NCBI GenBank assembly: GCA_011390165.1
Contig: JAABSV010000019.1
Coordinates: 1 to 64,000 of the forward strand
Length of the DNA: 64,000 bases
Origin: Desulfobulbaceae bacterium
GTDB taxonomy: Bacteria; Desulfobacterota; Desulfobulbia; Desulfobulbales; Desulfocapsaceae
Direction of reading: 5' to 3'
In this document: in pieces, positions 33,278 to 41,971 of the stretch
How positions within the stretch are numbered: position 1 is the stretch's first letter
How the letters are laid out: the number at the start of each line of letters is the position of its first letter
Notes under the pieces: generated by a model
What the model was told of the DNA's origin: nothing
What the model saw: the letters and a program-made list of their open reading frames with translations, nothing else
Database searches by the model: none
Position numbers and translations under genes: made by a program

Positions 33278-33293
33278 GGGCATAAACCTTGCT
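33278..33293 (+). promoter_or_regulatory. Sigma54 promoter of the BON gene cluster
   Basis: GGGCATAAACCTTGCT has GG and GC exactly 10 nt apart, a GGCA -24 core and a CTTGCT -12 core. The start would be near 33304, about 145 nt ahead of the first BON gene. Confidence 0.65.
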
Positions 33294-33446
33294 CTATAGA
33301 TCATCAACTACGGTCAGGCAAAAAGATCTGAAAAAACAACAGAAAATTTCTGTCGGTACAGGATGTCAAAATACAGGGCAGCAAAGGACGAAAGGAAAAA
33401 CAGCGCCCCATTCAACCGGAAAAGAATGGCAGGAAGGAGATGGATC

Positions 33447-33764
33447 ATGAGAGATCACATGCGCTGGATGGTACATTTGAGCATAAGCCTGTTGTTCACA
33501 GTTATGATTGCTGGTTGTGGATCAACCGCCGGCAAGGAAAGCCTTACAGAATACATTGACGACAGTGTCATCACCACAAATATCAAGACGGTTATCTACG
33601 ACGATCAATATCTAAAATCTGGCCGGATAGACGTTGAGACGTTCAAGGGAGTTGTGCAGTTAAGCGGCTTTGTCAATTCATCAATGGATGTTGTCAGAGC
33701 AGAAAAGCTTGCATCATCGGTAAGCGGAGTTGTCTCAGTTCAAAACAGTCTGGTTGTACAATAA
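33447..33764 (+). CDS. BON-domain lipoprotein 1
   Basis: The start MRDHMRWMVHLS, after AGGAG, gives 105 residues with a type II signal and lipobox IAGC (Cys ~22). A single BON domain follows (DDSVITTNIKTVIYDDQYLK ... VVQLSGFVNS ... VVSVQNSLVV). It is close in sequence to the lipoprotein at 35785-36096 (ETFKGVVQLSGFVNS is shared). BON proteins such as OsmY and DolP bind phospholipid and respond to envelope or osmotic stress. It is the first gene behind the sigma54 promoter. Confidence 0.88.
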   Translation: MRDHMRWMVHLSISLLFTVMIAGCGSTAGKESLTEYIDDSVITTNIKTVIYDDQYLKSGRIDVETFKGVVQLSGFVNSSMDVVRAEKLASSVSGVVSVQNSLVVQ

Positions 33765-33782
33765 CCGGGAGGAGGAAAGAGT

Positions 33783-33941
33783 ATGTCACTTGGAACAATT
33801 ATTCTCATAATTCTTGTCTTGATGCTTTTAGGCGTTATCCCGACCTGGTCGCATAGCCGATCATGGGGATATGCCCCCAGCGGCATAATCGGCGCGATAT
33901 TGGTGGTCGTTCTGATTTTGTTCCTACTGGGAAAAATTTAA
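33783..33941 (+). CDS. DUF3309 small membrane protein
   Basis: This 52-residue protein starts MSLGTIILIILVLMLLGVIP after a GGAGGAGG ribosome site, 18 nt behind the first BON gene. Two hydrophobic helices flank PTWSHSRSWGYAPSG, the hallmark of the DUF3309 family. Its function is unknown. It is co-transcribed with BON lipoproteins, which suggests a role in envelope stress. Confidence 0.85.
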   Translation: MSLGTIILIILVLMLLGVIPTWSHSRSWGYAPSGIIGAILVVVLILFLLGKI

Positions 33942-33960
33942 CCGCCGGAGAACAGCAACG

Positions 33961-34368
33961 ATGAAGAAAGAAACCAGTATGTTTATTACCGCTTGTCTAT
34001 GCGCTCTCACTTTTGTACTCGCCAGTTGTGAACAGGATGGGCCAGTCGAAACGGCAGGAAAAAAGGTTGATCAAAGTCTTCAGGAGGCTGGCAAAAAGAT
34101 CGAGAAAGTCGGTGATACGATACAAGATAAGGTCGATAATGCCGCTGGATCAGTGAATGATGCAGCCATTACCGGCAAGGTTAAGGCGGCAATTATCAAT
34201 GATTCTCTTCTTAAGGTATTGGAGATTGAGGTCATCACTTCATCTGGCATTGTGCAATTGAATGGCACTGTCGACACCCAGGAAAGTATTGATAGAGCGC
34301 AGGAGGTAGCTTCTGCTGTCCAGGATGTCAAAGCGGTGGAAAACAATCTTGTCGTGAAGAGTTACTGA
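33961..34368 (+). CDS. BON-domain lipoprotein 2
   Basis: This 135-residue protein has a signal peptide and lipobox LASC (Cys ~23), then an amphipathic repeat region (GKKVDQSLQEAGKKIEKVGD), then a BON domain (DAAITGKVKAAIINDSLLK ... GIVQLNGTVDTQ ... VKAVENNLVV). It starts 19 nt after the DUF3309 stop behind GGAG. The helical spacer distinguishes it from the other two BON lipoproteins. Confidence 0.88.
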   Translation: MKKETSMFITACLCALTFVLASCEQDGPVETAGKKVDQSLQEAGKKIEKVGDTIQDKVDNAAGSVNDAAITGKVKAAIINDSLLKVLEIEVITSSGIVQLNGTVDTQESIDRAQEVASAVQDVKAVENNLVVKSY

Positions 34369-34420
34369 CACGGTAACAGACCCATTGCCGTCAACCCTTG
34401 AAGTTAATCAGGAGAGGAAA

Positions 34421-35641
34421 ATGAGAAACAAGTTGATGACGAGCTTCTGTCTCGTTGCCGCTCTGCTGCTGGTCGGTGTCACCGGCATGGCACAGGCTGA
34501 GACCAAATTGAAACAACTCGGGCTGAACCCTTTTTATGCCCCCGAGCTGACATCAGTCGATGAGTTCAGGCAAATGGTGGCCCAATCGTTACCCGATCTC
34601 AAGGAAGGCTTTGTAATAGCCGGAGCATCTGATTTATTTGAGAATTTTGTCACACAGGCCGGCCAGCCCGACAGCGTAGTGGTGGTTGAGGTGAACCCCG
34701 GAGAAAAACTGCAGTGGATGATCTATAAAAAAGAGGGAAAAGTAAAGGTTATCAAAGATGTAGTCTGGGTCGGAAATCAATCTTTTACTGCCTTCGTGTT
34801 GCATGTGGATAGGGACGGCAACCGGTATACCTTTGTTGTACCCAGCAAATGCGGCAATGTATCGCTGGCGTATGTCAGTCCGCTGCCTGTGGTGGCGCAG
34901 GAGTTGGAACCTAATATTGCGCCGTACTGCGAAGTCGCAGTCACCCCGTCATCCTTGACAGCGGGTGAGCAACTGTTCATTGATGCCTCGAAATCTACCG
35001 ACCCTGACGGATTTATTTCATCTGTTCGAATCATGGTAACTGGCGCTGACAATTTGGCCGTGCAAAAGAAGATGGACCAGCCGCCGTTCATTCATCAAAT
35101 AGCTATGCCGCAGCCGGGAGAGTATACAATCGAGGTGAGCGCAATTGACGATGACGGATTGGAATCCTCATCGCCAAAATGCCAACCAATCAAAATTACG
35201 GTCGCCCCAGCCGCAAAAATAGTTTCGAAGATCAGGATCGGTAATTTTGTCGCCGATGCCGGCTATATGTTCCAGGATGATCCAGCCGAATATCTCCTCT
35301 TCCGTTTAGGCTATAACTACTATTTGTCCGACTCGTTTTCGATTCTCGGGATGGTCGGTATCGCTCCGGTAATTGACGGTTCAGATGACACCGATTCCTT
35401 TCTGGTTGATCTCACCGGTATCTATCGTTATCAGCGTATGTATTATGGAGTTGGAATCGGTAGCTGGAATTCCAGCACCGACGACAGGATCGATATAGTC
35501 GTCAATGTCGGCTACCGGTTTTACGGCGAGGCTGATGCGTTCAATATCTCCGCCTTCGTCGAAGGTCGAGGAGCTTTTGATCAACTTGACGAATTCGACG
35601 ACTATGGCCGACTTGGGACAGGATTGCGCTTTCAATTCTGA
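34421..35641 (+). CDS. Secreted PKD-like / outer-membrane barrel protein
   Basis: The start MRNKLMTSFCLVAALLLVG, behind AGGAGAGG, gives 406 residues with a signal peptide cut at AQA. An N-terminal globular region to ~165 is followed by an Ig/PKD-like domain (~170-265; ASKSTDPDGFISS, YTIEVSAIDDDGLESSS). The C-terminal ~140 residues show alternating strands and end in GLRFQF, typical of an outer-membrane beta barrel. It belongs to the BON cluster, 52 nt after BON lipoprotein 2, and may be an envelope scaffold or peptidoglycan-associated protein; this is inference. Confidence 0.75.
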   Translation: MRNKLMTSFCLVAALLLVGVTGMAQAETKLKQLGLNPFYAPELTSVDEFRQMVAQSLPDLKEGFVIAGASDLFENFVTQAGQPDSVVVVEVNPGEKLQWMIYKKEGKVKVIKDVVWVGNQSFTAFVLHVDRDGNRYTFVVPSKCGNVSLAYVSPLPVVAQELEPNIAPYCEVAVTPSSLTAGEQLFIDASKSTDPDGFISSVRIMVTGADNLAVQKKMDQPPFIHQIAMPQPGEYTIEVSAIDDDGLESSSPKCQPIKITVAPAAKIVSKIRIGNFVADAGYMFQDDPAEYLLFRLGYNYYLSDSFSILGMVGIAPVIDGSDDTDSFLVDLTGIYRYQRMYYGVGIGSWNSSTDDRIDIVVNVGYRFYGEADAFNISAFVEGRGAFDQLDEFDDYGRLGTGLRFQF

Positions 35642-35784
35642 GCCCGATAGCCGTAACAGAAAACGCGCTGAGGTGGAGAAGATGGTGGGCAAATAATACG
35701 GATTTCCAAGAGGGGTTCAACGAGCCCCCGCTGTATGAAACATCGGGGGTATTCAGCAGTATTCACTTATTGGAGGAACAAGCA

Positions 35785-36096
35785 ATGAAACGAACGAGTA
35801 TCTACACAACCATCATCCTCATTACCATGATGGCGTTATTTTTGGGATGTGCGTCGACTTCCAAGCAGGCAGGGACAGGCGAGTATGTTGACGACACGGT
35901 TATCACTGCCAAGATCAAAGCGGCAATTTTAGGTGATGCAACCCTGAAGTCAGCCGAGATCAACGTGGAAACATTCAAGGGTGTGGTGCAACTGAGCGGC
36001 TTCGTCAACTCCCAGGCTGACATCAACAAGGCAGTAGAGGTTGCAAGCGCTATCACGGGGGTCAAATCGGTTACCAACAGCATGCGCCTTAAATGA
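35785..36096 (+). CDS. BON-domain lipoprotein 3
   Basis: The start MKRTSIYTTIILITMM, behind GGAGG, gives 103 residues with lipobox LGC (Cys ~22) and one BON domain (DDTVITAKIKAAILGDATLK ... GVVQLSGFVNSQADINKAVE). It is a close paralogue of BON lipoprotein 1. It lies 143 nt after the barrel protein, so it may share the cluster transcript or have its own promoter. Confidence 0.88.
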   Translation: MKRTSIYTTIILITMMALFLGCASTSKQAGTGEYVDDTVITAKIKAAILGDATLKSAEINVETFKGVVQLSGFVNSQADINKAVEVASAITGVKSVTNSMRLK

Positions 36097-36195
36097 TCAT
36101 CCTTAAGGCGAAACATCCCTTGGGATGAGAAAATTCCCCTTACCGGGGATGCCATTCTCTATCGCCATGCCGACAGGAATGTCGACTACCGGCAA

Positions 36196-36229
36196 CCGGC
36201 AACCAGGACGGGGATAGCCTGGTTGCCGG
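36196..36229. terminator. 12-bp hairpin after the BON cluster
   Basis: CCGGCAACCAGG and CCTGGTTGCCGG form a perfect stem around a 10-nt loop about 100 nt after the last BON gene. No U-tract follows, so it is a weak candidate for an intrinsic terminator. The rest of 36097-36354 shows no gene. Confidence 0.5.
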
Positions 36230-36354
36230 TCTCGCCGGCCGATCAGGTCAACGAAGATGGCGCTTGCAACTTATTTCTACCGAAAGTTTTGATAGACCAC
36301 AGATAATGAAGAGTTGGCTTCATGGCCTGAGACATCTGCACCAAGAAGGAAAAG

Positions 36355-39300
36355 ATGATCGCAAGTACGGCAACTGCATTGAACCATACAGATCAGCCCA
36401 GTTCGAGAGCAATGAACACGCTCGGACTGTCGAACATGGTCCACCTTTTGCGCCAGAGGGCTCAGGAACACCGGAATAAAACCCTCTACACCTATCTCAC
36501 TGATGGGGAATCGCAAGAGATACGACTGACCTATGGCGAACTCGAACAACGGGCGCTGGCAATTGCGGCGTTTCTCCAAACGCATACCTCTCCTGGTGAG
36601 CGAGTCCTTCTCCTTTATCCGCCGGGCACCGAGTTTCCAGCAGCGTTTTTCGGTTGCCTATGTGCGGGCATGGTCGCCGTGCCTGCCTATCCCCCTCATT
36701 CCAGACAGTTCCTGGCAAACCTCCGGGCAACGGTAGCTGACGCGGGCGCCAAGGTCGCTCTCACCACATCGGCCATCCAGGAAAAGTTCAGAGGCCAGAT
36801 AGAACAGGCTCCCGAACTGGTGTCTCTCAAATGGATAGCAACCGACACCATTGCCGACGAGCTGGCTGAAGGCTGGCAAGAGCCTCCCCTTGCTGCCGAT
36901 TCCCTCGCTGTTCTCCAATACACCTCCGGTTCTACCGGCTTTCCCAAGGGGGTGATGGTCAGCCATGGCAATCTGCTCCATAATTCATCGGTTATCCATG
37001 CCATCTTCGGAAGTTCAGCGGATACCCGCGGCGTCATCTGGCTCCCCCCCTACCATGATATGGGATTGATCGGCGGGATCGTGCAACCGGTCTTCGCCGG
37101 TGGAGATACGATCCTGCTCTCACCGGTTCACTTCATCCAAAAACCGCACCGCTGGCTTATGGCCATCTCCCGTTACCAGGGCACGATCAGTGGCGGGCCG
37201 AATTTCGCCTATGATCTTTGTGTGCGCAAGATTACCGCGGAACAGAAGTCAGGGCTTGATCTGAGCAGCTGGGCGGTTGCTTTCAACGGCGCCGAACCTG
37301 TCAGGGCCGAGACACTCCACCGTTTTGCCGCTGCTTTCGCCTCCTGCGGCTTTCAGCAAAAAGCTCATCTGCCCTGTTATGGCCTGGCGGAAACAACCCT
37401 TATCGCCTGCGGACGGAACAACAACTCGACACCGACTTTTCTGCCGGTGGATGGGCAAGCGTTGAAAGAGGGCCGCCTTGCGCTGAGGCAAGACAATGGA
37501 CAACAGACTGTCGAACTGGTAGGCAATGGCGGCGCGCCGCCGGGGCATGTCATTGTGGTAATCGACCCGAAGAAGCAAACTCCCTGCGACGACGGGACGA
37601 TCGGAGAAATATGGCTATCCGGGCCAAGCGTTGCCCAGGGATACTGGAATCAACCTGAAGATTCCGAGCAGACCTTCCGGGCCCGAATTGGCAATACCGG
37701 CAGAGGCCCTTTTCTCCGCACGGGGGACCTCGGGTTCCTCCATGCCGGTCAACTCTATGTCACCGGTCGCCTGAAAGATCTCATCATCATCCGGGGCCTC
37801 AACCACTATCCGCAAGACATCGAAAGGACGATGGAGAAAAGCCACGCCTCTTTACGGGTGGGTTGCGGGGCGGCGTTTGCCGTTGAGGTCGAAGGCGAGG
37901 AACGGCTGGTGGTGGTGCAGGAACTCGAGCGGGCATACATCAGAAAACTGCATACGGAGGCGGTCATCGGCGCCATACGCCAAAGTATCAGCCGTGAGCA
38001 TGGCATCCAGGCCTACGCCGTCGTGCTCCTCAAGACCGCCACTCTTCCCAAAACCACCAGTGGAAAGGTCAAACGCCGGCTCTGCCGGGAATATTTTCTT
38101 CAAGGTATCCTGAACGTTGTCGCCGAGAGCGTGGGCAATCAGCAAAAGTGTACGGATCTGTCACCCTTCCAGGCATGGGAGAAATCTGATGACCTGGAAA
38201 CGGAAGACCCATTGGAGAGAAGCCACGCAACCCAGTCTTCCATTGCAAAAATGGTGGCGGTTCTGTTGAAGATTTCGTTCTCCAAGGTGGATGTGCATGA
38301 TCCATTGAATACGATGGGCATTGATTCGTTGATGGCCGTGGAACTGAAGACGGCCATTGAGGAGGACATGGGCATCGAAATTCCGGTCGAGGCACTCTTC
38401 ATGGGCGCCAGTATTGCCGACCTGGCGGCGCATGTGCTCTGGCTGGGAACGATGGCAAGAGGGGGCGACGCCAAAGACGGCCCCTTGGGGAAGGTACTCT
38501 CTTCCGGGCGTCAGTCCGGAGACCCGGTGCAAAGGGCCTGTACCGATACAAAAACTCGTGAAGTGCAACCGGAGTACCTCCCTTTTGTCGATTTCCCGGA
38601 ATACCGCAACCTTCAGCAGATCATGCTGGCAATGAAATTACGAGGTATCGACAACCCCTACTTCAGGGAACACGAAGAGGCCAACTCCAGTGGAACCGTT
38701 GCAGCAGCGGATCGTGGCCATATCACCTTTTCCAGGTACAATTACCTGGGCATGTCGGGAGATCCGCTTGTCTCACAGGCCGCCAAAGATGCCATCGACC
38801 GCTTCGGCACCTCGGTTTCGGCAAGCCGAATCGCTTCCGGGCAACGATCGCTGCATCGTGAAATTGAAAAAGAACTCGCCGAGCTGGTTGGCACTGAGGA
38901 CAGCCTGGTCTTTGTGAGCGGGCACGCCACCAATGTGACCACAATTGGCCACCTGTTCGGCAAACAGGACCTCATCGTTCATGATTCCCTGATCCACAAC
39001 AGTGTTATCCAGGGATGCCAACTCTCCCAGGCAACGCATCTTTCTTTTCCCCACAATAACTGGCGGGCCCTGGACAAAATCCTGAGAGAAACGCGGCCCC
39101 ATTTCCGCCGGGCCCTGGTCGTGATCGAAGGTGTCTACAGCATGGATGGCGACATCCCGGCACTGCCGGCGTTTATAAAGATCAAGAAGCGACACGGCGC
39201 CTTTCTCATGGTGGATGAGGCACATTCCATTGGCGTTTTGGGCAAGACGGGCAGAGGTATTGGCGAGCACTTTGGCATCAATCCCGCCGAGGTGGAACTA

Positions 39301-39795
39301 TGGATGGGCACTTTGAGCAAATCCTTTGCCAGTTGCGGCGGTTACATCGCCGGATCCAGAGCCCTGATCGAATACCTGAAATACACGGCACCGGGTTTTG
39401 TCTACAGCGTCGGCATCTCGCCGCCGAATGCGGCAGCGGCGCTGGCCGCCATACGATTGCTGAGGAGAGAACCTGAGCGGGTGACCCGTCTCCGGGAACT
39501 CTCCGGACTTTTTTTCCGGCTCGCCCAGGAAAGGGGTCTGGATACCGGCGCCAGCAGAAGCGGCTCTCCGGTCATTCCGGTGATCGTCGGAGATTCCATG
39601 AAGGCAATACGACTCTCTCAAGCCCTTCTCCGCCATGGTATTGATGCCCTGCCCATGGTGTATCCGGCCGTTCCTGACAAGTCCGCCCGTCTGCGCTTTT
39701 TTGTCAACTGCATCCATACCCCCGAACAGATTCGTTTGACCCTGGATGTCGTCGCGCCGGAACTGGAAGCCTTGCAGCGGATGAACGGCTCCTGA
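36355..39795 (+). CDS. FAAL - acyl carrier protein - alpha-oxoamine synthase fusion
   Basis: This 1146-residue protein has three parts. A fatty acyl-AMP ligase (~20-590) carries YTSGSTGFPKGVM (~188), the FAAL-type LPPYHDMGLIGG and CYGLAETTL. An ACP (~625-700) has the phosphopantetheine Ser in MGIDSLMAVELK (~658). A PLP-dependent alpha-oxoamine synthase (~750-1140) has HNSVIQG, DEAHSIGVLG and the PLP Lys in LSKSFASCGG (~986). The FAAL would activate a fatty acid, load it on the ACP, and the synthase would condense it with an amino acid by decarboxylation, as in serine palmitoyltransferase. An AGAAGGA site precedes the ATG. With CerR-like and GNAT genes nearby it is the likely first step of a sphingoid-base pathway. 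The amino-acid substrate cannot be read from sequence. Confidence 0.9.
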   Translation: MIASTATALNHTDQPSSRAMNTLGLSNMVHLLRQRAQEHRNKTLYTYLTDGESQEIRLTYGELEQRALAIAAFLQTHTSPGERVLLLYPPGTEFPAAFFGCLCAGMVAVPAYPPHSRQFLANLRATVADAGAKVALTTSAIQEKFRGQIEQAPELVSLKWIATDTIADELAEGWQEPPLAADSLAVLQYTSGSTGFPKGVMVSHGNLLHNSSVIHAIFGSSADTRGVIWLPPYHDMGLIGGIVQPVFAGGDTILLSPVHFIQKPHRWLMAISRYQGTISGGPNFAYDLCVRKITAEQKSGLDLSSWAVAFNGAEPVRAETLHRFAAAFASCGFQQKAHLPCYGLAETTLIACGRNNNSTPTFLPVDGQALKEGRLALRQDNGQQTVELVGNGGAPPGHVIVVIDPKKQTPCDDGTIGEIWLSGPSVAQGYWNQPEDSEQTFRARIGNTGRGPFLRTGDLGFLHAGQLYVTGRLKDLIIIRGLNHYPQDIERTMEKSHASLRVGCGAAFAVEVEGEERLVVVQELERAYIRKLHTEAVIGAIRQSISREHGIQAYAVVLLKTATLPKTTSGKVKRRLCREYFLQGILNVVAESVGNQQKCTDLSPFQAWEKSDDLETEDPLERSHATQSSIAKMVAVLLKISFSKVDVHDPLNTMGIDSLMAVELKTAIEEDMGIEIPVEALFMGASIADLAAHVLWLGTMARGGDAKDGPLGKVLSSGRQSGDPVQRACTDTKTREVQPEYLPFVDFPEYRNLQQIMLAMKLRGIDNPYFREHEEANSSGTVAAADRGHITFSRYNYLGMSGDPLVSQAAKDAIDRFGTSVSASRIASGQRSLHREIEKELAELVGTEDSLVFVSGHATNVTTIGHLFGKQDLIVHDSLIHNSVIQGCQLSQATHLSFPHNNWRALDKILRETRPHFRRALVVIEGVYSMDGDIPALPAFIKIKKRHGAFLMVDEAHSIGVLGKTGRGIGEHFGINPAEVELWMGTLSKSFASCGGYIAGSRALIEYLKYTAPGFVYSVGISPPNAAAALAAIRLLRREPERVTRLRELSGLFFRLAQERGLDTGASRSGSPVIPVIVGDSMKAIRLSQALLRHGIDALPMVYPAVPDKSARLRFFVNCIHTPEQIRLTLDVVAPELEALQRMNGS

Positions 39796-39865
39796 TCTCC
39801 GGGTTCCGCAGCATTTTGCGGCAAAACAGCTGCGCTTGCGATGAACCCTTGGACAGGAATGTACC

Positions 39866-40810
39866 ATGATTCTCAACGCACGGGACAAGATCACCCGGTG
39901 CCTGCTATCCCTGGCCAGGACGTCTCTGCTCTATTCCCCCTATTTCCGCTTCCATCTCCCCTGGCCCTCGCAAATCCTCATCGAGAACACCAACTGCTGT
40001 AACGCGCGGTGTGTCATGTGCCCCCGGGACACCCTCAGCCGAAAAAGCGGCTTCATGGAGTTTGCCCTGTTCGAGAAGATCATGAAGGAACTGGCCGGTG
40101 CCAGCCGAAAACCCGTTGTGCACCTGCACGGGTTTGGTGAACCGCTTCTGGACCACTTACTGTCGGAAAGAATCAAACTCGCCAAGGCCTGTGGGATACT
40201 ACAAACCTACATTGTCACCAATGCCTCTCTCCTCTTCCCGGAGACAGCAAGATCACTGATCCTTGCCGGTCTGGATGCGATGAAAATCAGTTTTTACGGC
40301 ACCGACGAAGAATCGTACAATGCCACGATGAGGCAACTGGAATTTACCGTAGCTCTGCAAAACATTAAAGATTTCCTACGGATAAGAAAAGATCTGCAAA
40401 GGCCCGGGCCGAGGTTGATCCTGCAGTACCTACCGCAGGAAAGCAATGGCGCCAAGACAGCCGAGTTCCAATCGCTGTGGCGCTCCCTGCCCGACAAGAG
40501 AAAAGACGACTGCCTGAATATCAGCTCGCTGGACAACTTTGGCGGCGGCAAGTCGTATCACAAGGTCGGAGAAAAGATCGTCTCTGTCTGCTTTTACCCC
40601 TGGTCAGCCCTGTCGGTGCTCTGGGACGGTCGGGCTGTGACCTGTTGTATTGATTACAACGGCATTCAGGGTGTCGGCGACCTGAACGTCCAGAGTATAC
40701 GAGAAGTCTGGAACGGGCCGGTTATGTCGGCGCTGAGAAGGGATTTTGGCAAACTCGATTACAGCCGGTTTCCCACCTGCCGGCGCTGCGATTGGGTCCA
40801 CAGGCGCTAG
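39866..40810 (+). CDS. Radical SAM / SPASM-like protein
   Basis: This 314-residue enzyme has the [4Fe-4S]-SAM motif CNARCVMC (~residues 46-53, CxxxCxxC). The barrel has HGFGEPLLD and VTNASLL, typical of MoaA/PqqE-type enzymes. A C-terminal Cys-rich part (CFYPWSALSVLWDG, TCCIDYNG, CRRCDWVHRR) resembles a SPASM or twitch cluster. It is 70 nt downstream of the FAAL-ACP-AOS gene on the same strand, so it may modify the lipid or a peptide partner. Substrate is unknown. Confidence 0.85.
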   Translation: MILNARDKITRCLLSLARTSLLYSPYFRFHLPWPSQILIENTNCCNARCVMCPRDTLSRKSGFMEFALFEKIMKELAGASRKPVVHLHGFGEPLLDHLLSERIKLAKACGILQTYIVTNASLLFPETARSLILAGLDAMKISFYGTDEESYNATMRQLEFTVALQNIKDFLRIRKDLQRPGPRLILQYLPQESNGAKTAEFQSLWRSLPDKRKDDCLNISSLDNFGGGKSYHKVGEKIVSVCFYPWSALSVLWDGRAVTCCIDYNGIQGVGDLNVQSIREVWNGPVMSALRRDFGKLDYSRFPTCRRCDWVHRR

Positions 40811-40855
40811 ACAAATGCTGCCCCCATCCCACCCATCTCAACCATCTCACCCATC

Positions 40856-41971
40856 TCAGGCACCTTCTTCCCACTGGGTGACCACCAGGCCAAGGATAAA
40901 GACGACGGCTGCGAAGGCCCCAATGACTGCAGCGTTATGCAACGCCGTCACGCTGTCATTGACCACCATGGCTGCTCGCAGGCCCTCGTTGAGATAGTAC
41001 AGCGGCAAGGTCTTGGCAAATGACTGGAGGAAGTCCGGCATCATCTCCAGCGGGAAGAAGCTCCCAGAGAGGAACATCATCGGGAACATGATGGCGTTGG
41101 CAGCTGCCGAGGCGCTTTGTGCCTCTTTGACGATCCGGGTGAGGACCATCCCTATGCCGACGAAGGAGAAGACGGCAAGCACGATGAAAAGCGGCAGCCA
41201 GGCGTTGATGTCCAATTGTATGCCGAACACCGCGTAACTGACCAGCAGCATGAGGGTGGTGGATATGACCGCCAGAATGAACTGGTGGAGAATATTTGCC
41301 AGTATCCAGTCGGCACGGGTAATGGGCGTGGTGGCCAGCTTTCTGATGATCCCTTTCTGCCGGAGCTCCGTGTTGACGTGGACCGTGCCGAACAGGCTCT
41401 CGGTCATGATTGCCATGGCGATGATGCCGGGGATGAAGAACTCGAGAAAGCGGTATTTTCGGGTGTGGATCGATACTTCCGTGGTCCGGATGAACGGCGG
41501 TTTCGCCGACAGCCTCTGGTTGATGGCGGCGAAGACCCCGTCGAGGAGTTGCATCTTCTCGACCACCGAACTGGAACTGGGGTCGTACACATAGCTGAGG
41601 GTAACGAAGGCATTCGGGTCGCCGAATTGCAGATACTGCATGAAGGATTCCTGGTAGCCTTTGGGAATAACGAGGACCAGGTTTGCCTTGCTGTCCTCAG
41701 TGGACTTTGCGGCGTCCACAGCCGGGTCAACCGTGATTATGTTCAGCTTCCCGGTAGCGGCGAGGGCCTCGGCGATCTCCGCTGAAGCGTCGGTCTGGTC
41801 AAGATCCTGCAGGTACAGGTTGAAGTGCAACTTGTCATCGTCCATGAATATGGTGCCGAAGACCAGGATCAGAAGGATCGGGAACATGGTCGTGAAGAAC
41901 ATGGCCGTCTTCTCGCGGTAGAAACTTTTGAGACTCACCACCAGATTGGCGCCGACAACACGAAGATTCAT
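40856..41971 (-). CDS. ABC-2 type transporter permease
   Basis: This 371-residue permease has one N-terminal helix (~20-40), a large extracytoplasmic domain to ~175, and five C-terminal helices with the ABC-2 motif region MTESLFGTVHVNTELRQKGIIRKL (split) and FLSGSFFPLEMMPDFLQ. It overlaps the ATPase by 4 nt. The type exports lipids, polysaccharides or drugs. As last gene of the lipid operon it is a candidate exporter or flippase of the product. Confidence 0.9.
   Translation of the reverse strand: MNLRVVGANLVVSLKSFYREKTAMFFTTMFPILLILVFGTIFMDDDKLHFNLYLQDLDQTDASAEIAEALAATGKLNIITVDPAVDAAKSTEDSKANLVLVIPKGYQESFMQYLQFGDPNAFVTLSYVYDPSSSSVVEKMQLLDGVFAAINQRLSAKPPFIRTTEVSIHTRKYRFLEFFIPGIIAMAIMTESLFGTVHVNTELRQKGIIRKLATTPITRADWILANILHQFILAVISTTLMLLVSYAVFGIQLDINAWLPLFIVLAVFSFVGIGMVLTRIVKEAQSASAAANAIMFPMMFLSGSFFPLEMMPDFLQSFAKTLPLYYLNEGLRAAMVVNDSVTALHNAAVIGAFAAVVFILGLVVTQWEEGA

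Larger units (their letters stand above)
32950..33446. other. Regulatory gap upstream of the BON gene cluster
   Basis: This ~500-nt stretch has no supported gene. It holds repeat copy B, two activator dyads, a sigma54 promoter and a ~145-nt leader. A weak upstream ATG at 33363 lies in the leader in frame with the first BON gene. Confidence 0.6.
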
